Positions 10,890 to 24,236 are shown, numbered from the stretch's first letter. The stretch: 64,000 bases of DNA from Hygrocybe punicea (GCA_963556145.1 OY744472.1:3844001-3908000); one strand, 5' to 3'. Notes: generated from the sequence alone by a model not told the origin. Numbers and translations: made by a program.

Positions 10890-13435
10890 TTATTGTCTTC
10901 TGTCTGCCAGCGAGGCGGTCGCCCGCTGATGATATGCGCGGTCGAGTTGGCGTCGTTCAGCCCAATGAAAAATATAAATAATGGTGGCGCAAAGCGCAAC
11001 CACTAACATAGCGGCCACAAGAATATGCACGGCAATGTTGCTGCGCGTTAAATGTGAATCAAAAGTTGGGTTTTTATAAGGATGAACATAGCCTTACTTC
11101 AGCCATATGCGTTGTTGCGTGGTTTTCACCTGAATCGTCATAGGTTGCTCGAATGGCAAGAAGTATACGGACTTTGCGAGGAGTTTGAGGTATGTTGTCT
11201 ACCGTTACCAATTGATTAGCAGCAACAATCAAGCCCATCATGATACAGTACTCACGTAAACTTGTATGGCCCACTGCACGAACCCATTTGTGCTGAACAC
11301 ACCTGCCAGGCCCTCCGGGCTCGACTCCGCAGCCTGGAACACAGCCGAAGGTATCAATAATTGTGTGGCGTTCAGCCTTGAAAGCACGAATATATCTGGG
11401 TCTGTCAGATTGAACTCAATGCCGTTGAATGCTCGCCCATTTAATGGCACGCCGGTGACGTTGGTTGAAAGGGACGAAAAGTTGGATGATCTCCTGAATG
11501 GTCGCAGCCGTGTGACATCCGTGAGATTTCCAGAGGCGAGGTCAACAGCGACATTTACATCAAAGAGTTGTATGGAAGGGAAGCAAAATGTTGCAGATGC
11601 CGCAGGAGCGGGTTGATACGTGAAGAACCAAAACATGACAGGTTTGAAATGGTCAGGAACGTCATCGGAATTGGTACAGTTTAACACGCTGGCACCTTGA
11701 GAATAATTTTAAAACGTGCTTGGGCTAAGGAGGAAACTCCCTTACCAAAGAAGTTGACGGTAGTTTTGTCAACTTGGAAGGAGGCGGTGCACCCCGCAGC
11801 GGTAGCATTGTTGATCCATCCTGAGCCGTCGAGCTTCTTTACCATTGTCTGCAAAGTATATGTTACATCAAAGGAGCGATCTCGATGATCCTAGAAGACC
11901 CACAGTTTGGGCACTTTGACAGCCTGGATCAGACAAAATCGCCGAAGTGTTGGCAAATACCGTTCCGTTCGCGTCCAGATTGGTTGGTAGCTGAAAATCC
12001 AGGATCTTTTGTTAGTCTTTGGTCACATCAAGTAGCGCCGACAAACCTCAAATGGGCCCACGGTGTACTGGCCGTGAATGAAAGGTGGGTCAGCGAACTC
12101 GTAAAGAACCGTTCCAGAAGCATATCCTGCGGCGGTAAGGAAGACTATCGAATGGAATAAAATATCAGTAACCCCCGGGTACGAGGATGGCCGTAGCGAT
12201 CTTACCGGTTAGATCTTGGAATTGAGGGTTTTGATTTAGTCCTATAGCAGCCAAGTTGTTCAACGTAATATCTTGTACAATTCCGTAAGTATTTTTGTCG
12301 GATGCCGTGACGAGTACCTCACCAGGTTCAGTTATCCAAGTGTCCCTAACGATGAACAATGCCGCCGCTAGAGGTTGAAAGGCAAGAGAGGCAAGAAGCA
12401 TGACGGTGGACAGAGCCACAAGATAGTATCGATTACGAGGTGCTAAAGTCCGCATAGCAATGGCACTAGTGCATCGGAAAAATAAACTTGAGGGAAATGA
12501 CGGCGACCCGAGACGATTCTCCCTCACCTTGTTCGGGTATCGTCTAATAGTGGGAGGCGGTCTGAAGGAACCTCTCCACTTGCAGCAAGCTGATATATGG
12601 TGGGACTGAACACCTCACAGGGTCGAGGGAAGGGGAAAGAAAAGTACCTGAGTCTTTTTTTTCTCGATGTCCGTCCTGGTCCACATCGCCACAATGATCA
12701 TAACGGCAATAACCAGGGGGAGAGTCTATTACAATGGACATGATAAGCTGAGCAAGATCCAGAGGCGGGAGGGAATTACGTGCATATAGAAAGGATACGA
12801 ATGCCGCAATGGGGTTCGACCCGTTTGTAGTGGTCCATCCTATGACATGAATTGTGGATCAAATTATGAAATAATCTTGATGAGATGGGGTGTACCTTGG
12901 TGATTATTGGTAAAATGCAGGGCTACCTCCAGTGCAAAAGCACCGCTGACCATGACTACTATGAACGGAATCCCGAACCGTTTCTTCAGAGGGAGAGGTG
13001 TCCGGGGTTTGGTCCCTCTGTACTTGATGATATCTGGAGATGACAGTCAGCGATTTTCTGGGGTGGATTGCAAGAGGGTTGACGTACCGCTGGAGTCATC
13101 ATTCCACGATGGAAATTTCTCATGAGGAGGATAACTGGCAAACTGTGCATTTGGTCTCTGGGAAGGGGTAGCAGGAGGGGTGATGACATCTTTGCTGTAG
13201 CTTCCCTGGACATACGAAGGTCTTCAGGATTGTTGGATAATGAAGAGGGTTGACTACGACGCACCGATACATTGTTTCGACTGGGTAGCATTGCCCCTTT
13301 GGGAAGACTCCCTGGCAGGGTGTTCTCAAGGTCAGTCCCATGGTCAGCAGAGGGGTCAGCCTGAGACCCGGAAGGAAAAGAAGAAGAGGACATCGGGGAC
13401 GCAGACCCACTTGATTCGACGGGGGAGTGAAACAT
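10890..13435 (-). CDS. Multi-exon membrane glycoprotein of unknown function
   Basis: Thirteen phase-consistent exons were worked out: 13435-13271, 13205-13088, 13033-12896, 12839-12799, 12725-12648, 12589-12528, 12465-12206, 12126-12047, 11990-11904, 11848-11746, 11695-11256, 11198-11098 and 11040-10890. All introns are GT-AG; the product is 607 residues. The N-terminal ~100 residues are Ser/Pro-rich and probably cytosolic. Hydrophobic helices follow (FIVVMVSGAFALEVAL; LPLVIAVMIIVAMW; YLVALSTVMLLASLAFQPLA), then a large loop with many Asn-X-Ser/Thr sites and paired cysteines, one C-terminal helix (VHILVAAMLVVALCATIIYIF) and a short basic tail. I recognise it as a conserved agaricomycete membrane protein; it may relate to the fungal DUF3433 type, but no function is known to me. 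It is divergent from MSH2. Confidence 0.8.
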
Positions 13436-13630
13436 GCTACCGTAACAAAGCAGTTACACGTGCCGTTTTATAACAACCGAGATCGTGCAGTGGCTGTACA
13501 CCGAGGCGGTGAGTCAGATATCCGGACAAAACTTGTCCGCTTTAGGAAGTTTTATACGGAAAAAATACGCGAATTATTTCCGGATCCCCCGATGGCATCG
13601 CCGCATGGCGGTATGTCAGCGCGTGACGAG

Positions 13631-13636
13631 ACGCGT
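13631..13636. promoter_or_regulatory. ACGCGT element (MluI cell-cycle box-like) upstream of MSH2
   Basis: The palindrome ACGCGT lies 44 bp upstream of the proposed MSH2 ATG. In yeasts this is the core MBF (Mbp1/Swi6) site that drives G1/S genes, including mismatch-repair genes. A single hexamer can occur by chance. It sits in the 230-bp divergent promoter shared with the membrane protein gene. Confidence 0.4.
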
Positions 13637-13674
13637 TTGTGCTGTCACGCAAAGTCTGCAAAAAAATGTCGCTC

Positions 13675-16600
13675 ATGTACGGAAAAGAAAAGGACGTTGA
13701 CCAAGAACTAGGCGTGTTTAAATTTCCTTGATCCCAGCATTTGTTGTATAAATTCTCACGTTTCCTCAGACCAAGTCGCGGACCCAGGTTTCATCGCGTT
13801 CTACTCCAAACTACCCCCCAAGTCGCCCGAAACAGGCACAGTTCGTCTCTTCTTCCGCAACGAGTTCTACTCGGTATACGGCCAGGACGCACTTTATGTG
13901 GCAAATCATGTATTTCGAACCAACTCCGTCATCAGGTATCTTGGTTCTGGCGGTAAAGCGGCGGGATTGCCCAGTGTCGCTCTCAAGATCAGCATAGCGC
14001 AGTCATTCCTGAGAGAAGCTCTGACTGCCAAGCAGCTTCGTGTCGAGATCTGGGTACCAGAACCCGGACAGGGCAAGAAAGCCGCAAAATTCAAGTTGGA
14101 CAAAGAGGCTCGTGCTCACCACTGTCGTTATCCCCGATATCCCCACCTAATCGTATTGATATCCTTAGGCCTCTCCAGGCAATTTACAAGCTGTTGAGGA
14201 TCTTCTGTTTGTCGATTCTGACCTACTCTCGGCTCCCATCGTCATGGCCATCAAAGTCACATCCGCTGCAGCTGATGCAGGGTCAAAAACGAGGTTCAAA
14301 ACGGTTGGAATAGCTTTCGCCGACACCAGCATTCGTGAACTCGGTGTATCCGACTTCGTTGACAACGATCTTTTTTCCAACACAGAGGTACGGATCTATG
14401 CGTAACTTTGCCTAACCCTTGGTGTTACTTTGACCTGATCATCATGCTAGTCGCTTATTATACAACTTTCCGTGAAAGAGGCCGTAATACCCACAGGCAC
14501 TGCTGGTGGAACATCGGACCGCGATATTGACCTGAAAAAGCTCAAAGCCGTTTTGGAACGATGTGGAGTCGTCATAACGGAGCGAAAGCCTAGTGCGCGT
14601 CCAAACCATTTTGTAATTGCTTGCCCTTCTTGGAGTATACTGACAAAGCCACCTCGAAGGCGAATTTGTGGCGAAAAATGTCGCAGACGATCTCACTCGA
14701 CTATTGGCATCTTCGAATCTTTCGTCTACCTCCGCAGATGCTTCCGCCACTATCCGTATGTTCAAATGTATATTTGGTGATAACTCGATCATTCTCCCAC
14801 CCCAGCCGAACTCGCTCATCAAGTTGCTCCCTCATCTCTCTCTGCCCTAATGACCTATCTTTCCCTGCTTTCTGACACATCCAACCACGGAGCCTATTCT
14901 ATCCGTACGCACGACCTCTCACAATATATGAAGCTAGACGCCAGCGCCCTTCGTGCTCTCAACTTGACTGAAGCTCCAGGAAATGCGGTGAGTTTTACCC
15001 TGTCCTTGTGATTTCATCTTCGTCCATACTAGCGAGATGTCGGTCCCTCATCCTTCATCCGTACAGGGAACGACCACCAGAAACACAACGCTGCTTGGCC
15101 TTCTCAATAAGTGCAAGACTGCGCAAGGAACAAGATTGTTAGGAACGTGGCTCAAGCAACCTTTGGTAAACCTCCACGAGATTCGTGAGTTCCTCCGATA
15201 TTCGCTAAATAACCTGCTATCTCGTGGGAACTTCTCTTCCAAAAAAATCCCTTGTTGGCGTATTCGTTAGTTCTTGGGTTGATTTATGGTCGTATAGGAA
15301 AGCGGCAGGATCTAGTGGAGATTTTCATAGAGGACTCTAATGCGAGACGTACACTGCAGGTACGACAGATATTCATTCTAGAGTTCTGTCTCGGCTTCCC
15401 GCTAACTCAGCAGTTTTTTTTTTTGTAAAGGATGAATATCTGAAAGCCATGCCTGACATGCGCCGCATCAGCAAACGCTTCCAGAAATCTGTTGCATCGT
15501 TAGAAGACGTCGTTCGTGTGTACCAGGTGGTTCTCAAGGTCAGCCTAGTTACAAAAATTTTTCCTGGTTGTCATCCCAATCATAGCGTACATCGTTTTCA
15601 ACAGCTGTCAGGATTAGTTGAAGCGCTCGAGAATGTTGAGACTGAAAAGAAGAACTTCAAAGATCTCATTGATGAGGTTTATCTGAAGTCTCTTCGCGTG
15701 AGTAGACGCCGAATGCCGATACATATGGCCTCACTGACATTCAACAACACAGGAATTCAACAACACCTTGTCAAAATACGCCGAGATGGTGGAGCAAACA
15801 CTAGACCTCAGCGAACTAGATCGTCATAATTACGTTATCAAACCCGATTTTGATGCTCGCCTGCAAGAGCTCTCTGAAAAGTTGTTGGAGGTTTGTCTAG
15901 ATCTATTTGAACACGGTCGAGATGACAATCTGGCTTGTACCCCAGGTGCGAGATGGCTTGGACGAGGAACATCGTAAAGTTGGCAAAGACCTTGAACTGG
16001 AGCTGGACAAAAAATTGCATCTCGAAAACTCGCAAAATTACGGGTACTGTTTCCGTCTGACGAAGAATGTTTGTCTTCGTGCTCTCACTCATATGGCTGG
16101 ACTAACATCGGGTTTGAACCAGGACGCCAAGGCCATTCTACGCAACAAAAAATATATTGAACTAGGGACTATCAAGAGCGGGGTATTTTTCACCACCAAA
16201 ACCTTGAAGGAACTGGCAAATAGCCATGCAGAGGCAACGGAGGCTTACTCAAGAACACAAAGTGGGTTGGTAAAAGAGGTGGTAAATATTGCATGCAAGT
16301 ATCACTCTTTGGAGGCTCTACATTGTCTCATCTTGTTGCCCAGCGACTTATACACCCGTTTTGGAGTCGTTGGATAATGTCATCGCGCACCTAGACGTGA
16401 TTGTGAGGTATTCAGTCCACAATCACCATTGAACGTGATAACAGCTCCTCGTCACAGCTTTGCGCATGTATCTATCAATGCTCCAGAACCCTATGTCAAA
16501 CCGACTATTCTTGAACGTGGTTAGATTCTCACCGTCAATCGATATTGGTTGAGACACGTTAACTTCCCTCCCAGGCTCGGGCAATCTCGTACTCCGGGAG

Positions 16601-18029
16601 GCAAGGCATCCATGTTTGGAGGTTCAAGAAGATATCAGCTTCATTCCCAATGATGTGGAGATGATTAAGGGTATATATTTATTTTCTCTTTTCTCTGCAG
16701 AGATGGAACACTCAATCGCTTGCTTGCAGAGCAAAGCGAGTTTCAGATAATCAGTATGGTTGCCATTTCGTCTAGTGTCCACAGGCATTGATCATTTCAT
16801 ACACCAGCCGGACCAAACATGGGAGGCAAGTCGACCTACATTCGACAGGTCTGCTTTATTTTTCCTTTCCCGTGATCTTTTGTGGCTCAAGTCCGTAAAG
16901 GTCGGCGTCATTGCCCTCATGGCACAAGCGGGGTGCTTTGTTCCTTGCTCAGAGGCACGATTGCCAATATTCGACTCGGTTCTCTGCAGGGTGGGTGCAG
17001 GAGACAGTCAATTGAAAGGCGTCTCAACCTTCATGGCAGAGATGTTGGAGACTGCGACCATTCTTCGTGTTGGTGTTTTTTTCTTCCCGAGCGATGTGGT
17101 CCGTCCTTGTTTTCAACTCACCTTTCCCTCAGTCTGCCACAAAGGACTCACTCATTATAATCGATGAACTTGGCCGAGGCAAATGTTTATTAACCTTGTG
17201 GCAATCGGTGGATCTCTGATATTGTTTCCTTTGTCACATCAAGGTACATCGACATACGACGGTTTCGGGCTGGCATGGGCAATATCAGAGTACATGTCTC
17301 CTCCTCGTGAAAATCTCTTTAACGCTGAAGAATTGTAAAGACACATCGCATCGCAAATTCACGCCTTCTGCCTTTTCGCGACCCATTTCCACGAGCTAAC
17401 TGCATTGGACCAAGAATTGTTGCATGTGAAAAATCTGCATGTCGCTGCTCACGTCACACAAAAGGGCGAAGTCGCACAGGACCGTGACATTACTCTCCTT
17501 TATAAAGTCGAACCAGGTATCGTGACGAAAATGATATATTGCTGTACCGAAAGTAATATGCCGGTCTTTCCAGGGGTCTCTGATCAGAGTTTCGGTATTC
17601 ATGTCGCTGAACTGGCAAATTTTCCGGAAAACGTGGTGAAAGTGAGTGTGCCATTATCTTGTCAACGCCCTCATGTGCTTACTCTTTTTAAAGCTGGCAA
17701 AACGCAAAGCCGACGAACTAGAGGACTTTGGTTGTGGTAGGTTGAAGGCAATTCGATGGCTGAACATCTCATCCATTGTATAATGGGCAGACACGAAACC
17801 GTCAGAACCTCAGATACCTACGGAAATCACGGAAGAAGGCATACAGGTGGTCGAGGAACTATTGAGAACATGGTCTTCCCGTACATCGACTGAGGATGGC
17901 GATGATGTCCTCATGTCCGACGATCTCTCCCCAGACTTCCAACTCGCGGAGCTCAGGAATTGTGTTGACAAATTTAGGCCTCGCATTGAAAGTAACCCTT
18001 GGTTGCAGTCGTTGCTCGCTTCTTTGTAG
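13675..18029 (+). CDS. msh2: DNA mismatch repair ATPase MSH2
   Basis: MSH2 is the shared subunit of MutS-alpha and MutS-beta and recognises mismatches in the nucleus. The frame is conserved end to end across many short exons. The N-terminal mismatch-recognition region starts at [12 protein letters not shown] and continues with [19 protein letters not shown] and [17 protein letters not shown]. The connector, lever and clamp follow ([32 protein letters not shown]). The ATPase has Walker [10 protein letters not shown] at about 16815-16841, Walker [11 protein letters not shown], then [14 protein letters not shown] and ATHFHEL. The C-terminus is acidic and ends at TAG 18027-18029. An in-frame ATG also lies at 13666. 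At least two introns (16295-16343 and 17179-17243) need GC donors to keep the conserved reading, and the first intron (13712-13769) probably does too; the exon 2/3 junction near 14100 is ambiguous. No disabling lesion was seen. Confidence 0.95.
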
Positions 18030-18263
18030 GCTTTGTGTTGAGAAACATCAACCACCTAACTCTGCTGTGATATATACTTTTCAATTGCTAATGCATGCTC
18101 TGATATCATAATATGAGAGTAAACGGTGAAAACATGTTCTCTTTCTTAGGCTGCAAGACATAATTTCAACTGCATACTAAAGTTGTGAAGTGACGGACTT
18201 GGACTCCGTGAAACGGGAAAGGAAAATGATGAAGATGCAAACTAAGTGACGTGTACAACGTAT

Positions 18264-21200
18264 TCAAGGCTCAAACTGCACAAGTACAATCATTGACTGG
18301 TGCATGCGGAATTGTGAATAATTCAAAACACACCTGAAGCATCAACGAATTGGTCCACGGCGTGGTGTGACCTTGAGCATCGATAAACAATTTACGTTTC
18401 GTGTCATCCGTCGCTTCCAAAATCCTGCTATGGATATCAACAGGCTATTTGAATCATTATGGAGGCATTGCCCTGACCATTTCATCTGGCCAGAGGATCC
18501 CGGAACTCTCCGAATGTTCCGCAGACTGAAAATAGCTCCAAGAATTAGAGGTGCGGTCTACAAATGCTTACACTGTCAGCCAGTCGGCGCTAGGGCAGCG
18601 GAAATGAGTACCTTTTCAAAAAACTGCTGACAGAGCAAACTATAGAGTAGGCAGGTCACCAGGAGAATCTCGACTATGCTAGGAATTTTTCTCACCCGTT
18701 CACTCCCAGATCCCAGAGAACGGTGCTCTGCCTCGGTCGATCATACACGGCTTCTTGTGGGTCAGGACCAAAAGCACCGACCTGTAACGCACGTTATGAT
18801 GGAGGATGTTCCCCTTATGAAAAGATGTCTTACGTCCAAATTGGCGTCAGAAATATTGGCAAAAACTCGTTCGCCCGCCTGTAACAGCGTGGATCCAAGA
18901 GGGGTGGCAGCTAACGCAGTCCGGTGGATACCCAATATCTAGACAACTGGTCAAACTCGGGGATAACTGAGCATCGCTAGATATACCGGAGGGTCAAGCC
19001 CTGGATCGGTGATGAGCCTAATCAACTGAAAACTGTCCAAACTAACACACTTATCGCTTCATTGATATACGCAAGAACCTTGATGTGGGCATCAAGGGTG
19101 TGTAGACCTGTCAATCGGATTATATCTTCACGAGCTTCTCGTCGATTATCGTCGACATAAAAGTTGACGACATTTGTGATGACTTGAGAATACAGGGCGG
19201 CACTAGGAATAACCTCTGCAAACAAACTGCAAGCAAGTTCGTCCACGTTGTGGTTATCTTTTCCGGCAGCGAGAAGTTGGGGAAAGAAATTGTGATGGTG
19301 ATCCCCTGCGCCAGTAAACCAGCGAATGACAGACTGGGTCCAGTTTACAGAAAGCTAGAACAGACCACGATGTCGGGACTCGTCGAAAGATAACAAAGTG
19401 GTGGGCTAACTTACCAAAAGCCCCTTAGCACGTTGCTCTTCCAGTTCAACCTTGATAAATGCAATGATTTGATCAGCGGTCTTCGCAGCACTCTCTCTAA
19501 GTGACCAGTCCAAAGCAGGATCCGAATTGACTAATGTATAACTTCTCCTGGATGAAAAAATGTCAAGAAATGTTGTAACACAGGCTCACCTGCACACATC
19601 ACCAAACATCCGATGCAACTCTTGTTCCCAAAAAATTCCCATGGGATTACTGGAAGTCTTGAGAGGAAGCCCAATCTAAGGAGAAAAAAATAGACAGCAC
19701 AGTACAAATAAAAAGGGGGAACCTAGACATACAAGTTTATTTGCGATCCAAATAACTGGGAGCAGGTTGATTACATCCCCGACGATGTCGATGTACTTCA
19801 ATTCGGAATTGATACTGACCGACCTCTCCTTTATCAACTCCTTGGTCGTCCGCGAGAAATAAGTGGCCCACTTGAGGACATTATCATCGTTGATTAGCAC
19901 GCTGTTCACCTAAGAGGACACTGAGCGGCTATCGAGCGGCATAATCGCTGACTGTACCAATTCGCGATCTAAAATGGTTTCCCTAGTGAGGCTTTGCAAT
20001 CGATTGTCAAAAGCAGACCCAAAATTTTCTTTTTCGACAATAACCTGCGAGACACATCTATATGTGCCAACAATTACGCAACCTTGGGGGGGAATCGGCC
20101 TTGACCACGTGTAGTTGTTCACAAGGCTCCCCGACAATTGTGTGATACGTGGCTTCATGTAACCTGGAACCAGAAACGGAAAGTGACTGTAGACTGATCC
20201 GACTGGATAACACGATGGGAGCGTTCGGAAGAGAAGTTTGGTGAGCATTCCTCCATAAGATCCATCTACTTCGTTGAACAAGCAATCTTGGTAACCCCAT
20301 GACGTTAAGTTGAATGCTAACGACGAAAGCGTAGAAATATGCTTGAGAAAGCGAACAGGTAATTGAGTAGACGCACGGGTAAAATCAATCGTCATGAAAC
20401 GGTCGCCTCGAGTGAGAGAAACAGCATCAGCAAGAATGGCACGAGAAATTGTATAGCCGGGACAAAGTCCAGCTCCAGCAGAGGGTTTCTTAGGTTCTTC
20501 GGCTTGCAACCCAACCTAGACACCGGTAAGATTGGCGACTCACAAAATTTCATCAGAACATACATGCAACTCAAGATTATCAATGTCTTTATAGAGTGCT
20601 TCAGCAGCGGTCTAAAGAAGTCATCGCCAACCTTAACGGTGAAACTATAATGGAGTGTTCTTACATGAATCTCCGGAAGAGGATTCCATTCCCTGAAGCT
20701 GCCGTATGCTAGGGGAACATAGTTTTTCCGGGTATGCGCAACAAGTAAGCCCTCCACTCACGTTTCAATCCTATGAACTTTCTAAATTCATTTAGCTCGA
20801 TAAACGATCAGCCTCTAGGAAGTACAGAAATGGGCGCCAAACATACTGAACAGGTTCCCCAGCTCCTCGATTGTTCAATAGTCAGGATTTCAACAACGCG
20901 CAAGACTTCTGGAATACCGCGAGCTTGGAATGCGCCAGCAGGTGACTCAGTTGCATTCTGTAATAAATCAACCAAAGATGAAGGAAGTGACGATCAAAAG
21001 CGAGGGTAATTACCTGCAGAATCCTTGCCAGGTCCCTGTCGCTGAATCTACCACTCGCATTTCGCTGCAAGCTGTGAAGACAAACCGTTTAATGGACACC
21101 CTTGCGGAGGAATATGTTGCCTACCCGTCAAAGCTCCAGTCTTTGACATCTGACGGGGGACGCCAATTGCGAGCGACATTCCTGAAATCCGCTGCACCAA

Positions 21201-22852
21201 TCTGAGGACAAATTCAACAGTTCAGAGCGGCTTGTAACACGATAGCTGAAGAACGGACAGTCCGGAAATCCACGTTTTCACCGAAAACTTTCTTGAATTC
21301 GCATTCTGTCCACTTGGTATCTTGAGCGGATAACGTAGCATGCCAACTGCGTGCTTTTAACAAAGCGACACTTCCCACATTCGGAACACTTACTGATACA
21401 GATGATTGAACTCGATGGAAACAGCATTTCCTTGTCCTTGGGGACTGAATTCGTGGCTAATTTCACGTACGGTCTAGGTGATTAGCAAGGGGAAAATGAA
21501 TTAGTGAAAAACGTATATTCGGTCGAAGTTCCTTACCCCTAACGGGCTCAATCTCCATTGCAAACCGTCCTGGACAAGAGCAAGAATAGCACCGATGTAA
21601 TCGCGGAGGATAATTTGCATGAAGAACCCGCAGTTGACGAGTCGTGCACGCTCAAATATTTCATCGTCCTGGACGTCGCGTTCTGCCTCTTGGATGGGAG
21701 GCGGGGAAGAATAAGTGGCGTGTTCATTGATGTTCAGAATTTTTTCCGCTATGAACTGCACAGGGATTCACGTTATTCCATCGATTAAATACATGGCGAA
21801 GGAACGGGAGAGAGCATACATTATGGTTGCGGCTGAAGAGGACCAAAAGGGCGCAGGCAGAGGGAGGCATCAATAATAGCCTAGAATCCGCAAATACATC
21901 CTCCCAAAGTCTGCCTGTTCCGTCTTTCCGTCTCACTTGGTCGATTTGCTCTTGAGAGCTGCCATATAGTGGGCTCAGATCTAGATAGCTACTGGCATTG
22001 TTGATAGTGGAATCCCTGGGGTTTGTATGGAAAATGGTGTGGACGACGATGTTCGCAAAAGCAAAAAAGAGGCTTGACAATCCACCCGGGTGCGGCTGGA
22101 ACTGTTCCCGCCGAAGCAGGACATCGAAAATGACTCCAGGATCAGGCAGGGAAGAAACGGGAATGAAAGTGGTCGATGGAACCGAGCGAGCATAAGGCGT
22201 GCCCGCTTGGCCAAGAGAGGGAAAGTACGGGTTGTGGTTAGAGCCGTCGACGGTCCGGAAAGCATAAGGAACCCTTTTTGTCGTGGGGAGACACTGACGA
22301 GGTAAAGATAGATAACCCCCTGGAGGGTGAGGAAGATCTTTGTACACTGCGAAAAATTTGAGTTGTCAACATGTATTTTCCTTCTGTTACACTCTTGGAG
22401 TTTGGGACAGCAGAACATTATACGCACGAACGTCAATGACAAAATGTTCAAGTCTTTTCGAAAAGGGGGAGTCACGAGGAAGTCGCGACATTAGCACCAA
22501 TAACTTCTCCAGCTGCATAACAAGCAAGAATAAAAAAATTGTTTTTCGGTTAAAAGATACCGACTTGCCAAATGAAGGCGGTCATCGAGACCAGAGCCGC
22601 TTAGATTCTTAACAGCATCGACGTACGCAGGCTGGAAAGGCCATAGGGTCAACCTCAAAGGCTCTTGTTTGGATAACTCACCAAGTCGGTAGCAAAGAGC
22701 GCAGGCCCATGGCGCACGATGTGTTCCAGATCCTGCAGTTCTTTAGTCAGTACGACGGGAATATGACGACCAGCATCCTTGTCGAAAGCGGCAGCACTGT
22801 CCTGGATAAACTCGACAAGTTGCCGGCCTACAGAGTGCAATAACCTAGACAT
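18264..22852 (-). CDS. Fatty-acid dioxygenase, Ppo / linoleate diol synthase family
   Basis: Predicted psi-factor-producing oxygenase: an animal-type heme peroxidase (dioxygenase) domain fused to a cytochrome P450-like domain, making oxylipins from C18 fatty acids. The start is ATG 22852 (MSRLLHSVGRQLVEFIQDSA) and the end lies near 18264; about a dozen introns were only partly resolved. Dioxygenase blocks include GGLSSLFFAFANIVVHTIF, ASSYLDLSPLYGSS and RRKDGTGRLWEDVFADSRL. The catalytic Tyr/proximal-His motif, usually YRWH, reads YHWH across a splice junction near 21,390-21,335. The P450-like part includes GLCPGYTISRAILADAVSL, GDRFMTIDFT and LLFRTLPSCYPVGSVYSHF. Near the C-terminus, where a working P450 carries its heme-ligand cysteine loop, the reading is AVYDRPRQSTVLWDLGVNG and then LLCQQFFEK, with no HxCxG. 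A dioxygenase without diol-synthase activity is the likeliest reading. Convergent with MSH2. Confidence 0.9.
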
Positions 22853-23339
22853 GTTGCGGTTCCCAATAACTCAAGGTGGCCTGGTCCATTTGTATAACGC
22901 GTAGTCCAATGAACAACCTGGACGTCAAACCATATCATCCCCATTTTGGACGCTAACAAAAAAAAAGCCGGACAAAGATTGAAGATGCAGGTTCATCTTA
23001 TTTCCTGCCGTGAAATAAGGGATTCAACAGCCATTGGACAAGGGTGCAATCATTGTAGAAGGCTGACAACCCTCGTACAACGTACTTACCGCTTGTATCC
23101 TTATTCGGACTTCATAACTAGAACCATGACAACCAAGCACTTCGGGAAGGTCCATACCCTCCAATATATTTCTATTCCACATACATAAGTAAATCTGACT
23201 AGGACGAGTCCATACATGTACAGGAATATATCACTGGAAGTGTTGAGTAGTGTTGGTATGCGCGATGATTCTGGGTGAGCTCAAACCGGAAACCCGATGG
23301 CAAGGCACACCCGAGTCGTGGGAAGGACGGATGAGCACT

Positions 23340-24122
23340 TCACATAATAATGCAACAAGAGTTTTGCTGAAAGTTGATATTAGAAAACTCATTTGAATGT
23401 AATCAATGGGGGACTAATCGGATCATACCTTCTTTGCAGTTTTATAAAACATCTTGCTCTGTACGGACAGTGCATTGGACCGCTCGACGAGATTATCAAG
23501 TTTCTCACCGCGCTGAAGGACTGATTCGATGGTTTTGTGCTGACAGATCGCAACGTATCAACATCAACTGTGCACACGACGACACAGAACTTGACAGGCT
23601 AACCAAAATTATTTTTGTCTCATCTAACTCTTGTTGGACTTTCATAATGGTGTCGGCCTGCTTGGGATCCTGGTATCTCTCGATGTATGTGGTGATTTCA
23701 GGGAAGGATATTGAAGACGGATTTGAGAACGAGGACTGAGGCACTTTGGATGTAAATTCATCGAGTAATTTGGTCAAGAGCGAGAATGCTGGTCGTAGAG
23801 GATATTCGTGATCCGTAATGATGACAGCTAGATATAACTATTCTGAGTGTCGGGTGTTAGAAGCCGCCCAAGGCGCCAACGTACCACTTAGTTGCTCCGG
23901 TCCACCACGGTTGTAGACATGCGCCATGTAGTTATTTTCTTGGACACTCTGGCGCTGACCTTGAGGTGTTCGTTCCGCTACCGTTCTCGAAAAGAAGGCC
24001 ATGAATTCGCCGACGGAACCTCTCTGATAGAAAGAAAAAGAAGAGAGATCGGTTGCATTGCTGAGCACAGAACAAGGGCCAGATGGAGGCGCATTAATCA
24101 CTGAAATCGAGAAGACCTTCAT
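23340..24122 (-). CDS. ykt6: R-SNARE YKT6, first copy
   Basis: YKT6 is a prenylated and palmitoylated R-SNARE used in Golgi, vacuole and autophagosome fusion. Four exons were inferred, starting at ATG 24122-24120. The longin domain is recognisable ([37 protein letters not shown]), followed by a SNARE motif with the zero-layer Arg in [15 protein letters not shown]. The last short exon encodes QNSC-CIIM, so the product ends in a CAAX box with the double cysteine needed for palmitoylation plus farnesylation. The intron before that exon holds the G-run length difference against the second copy (33,955-34,736). The start lies about 115 bp downstream of the TRM4 stop, in the same orientation. The gene looks intact. 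Confidence 0.95.
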
Positions 24123-24236
24123 GACGGTGTACTTCAGAGAATTCAAGTTGCTTGAAATCACCGCAGCTTCCGCTCATGTTGACTCTTATTGACCGCGGAC
24201 AACGCCGACATCGTATTTGTAATTTTGCAAGCAAAT

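Noticed and set aside
13088..13271. Apparent frameshift in the first exon of the membrane protein gene
   Set aside because: A GT-AG intron at 13,270-13,206 joins the two frames in phase and makes all 13 exons consistent, so no lesion is needed.
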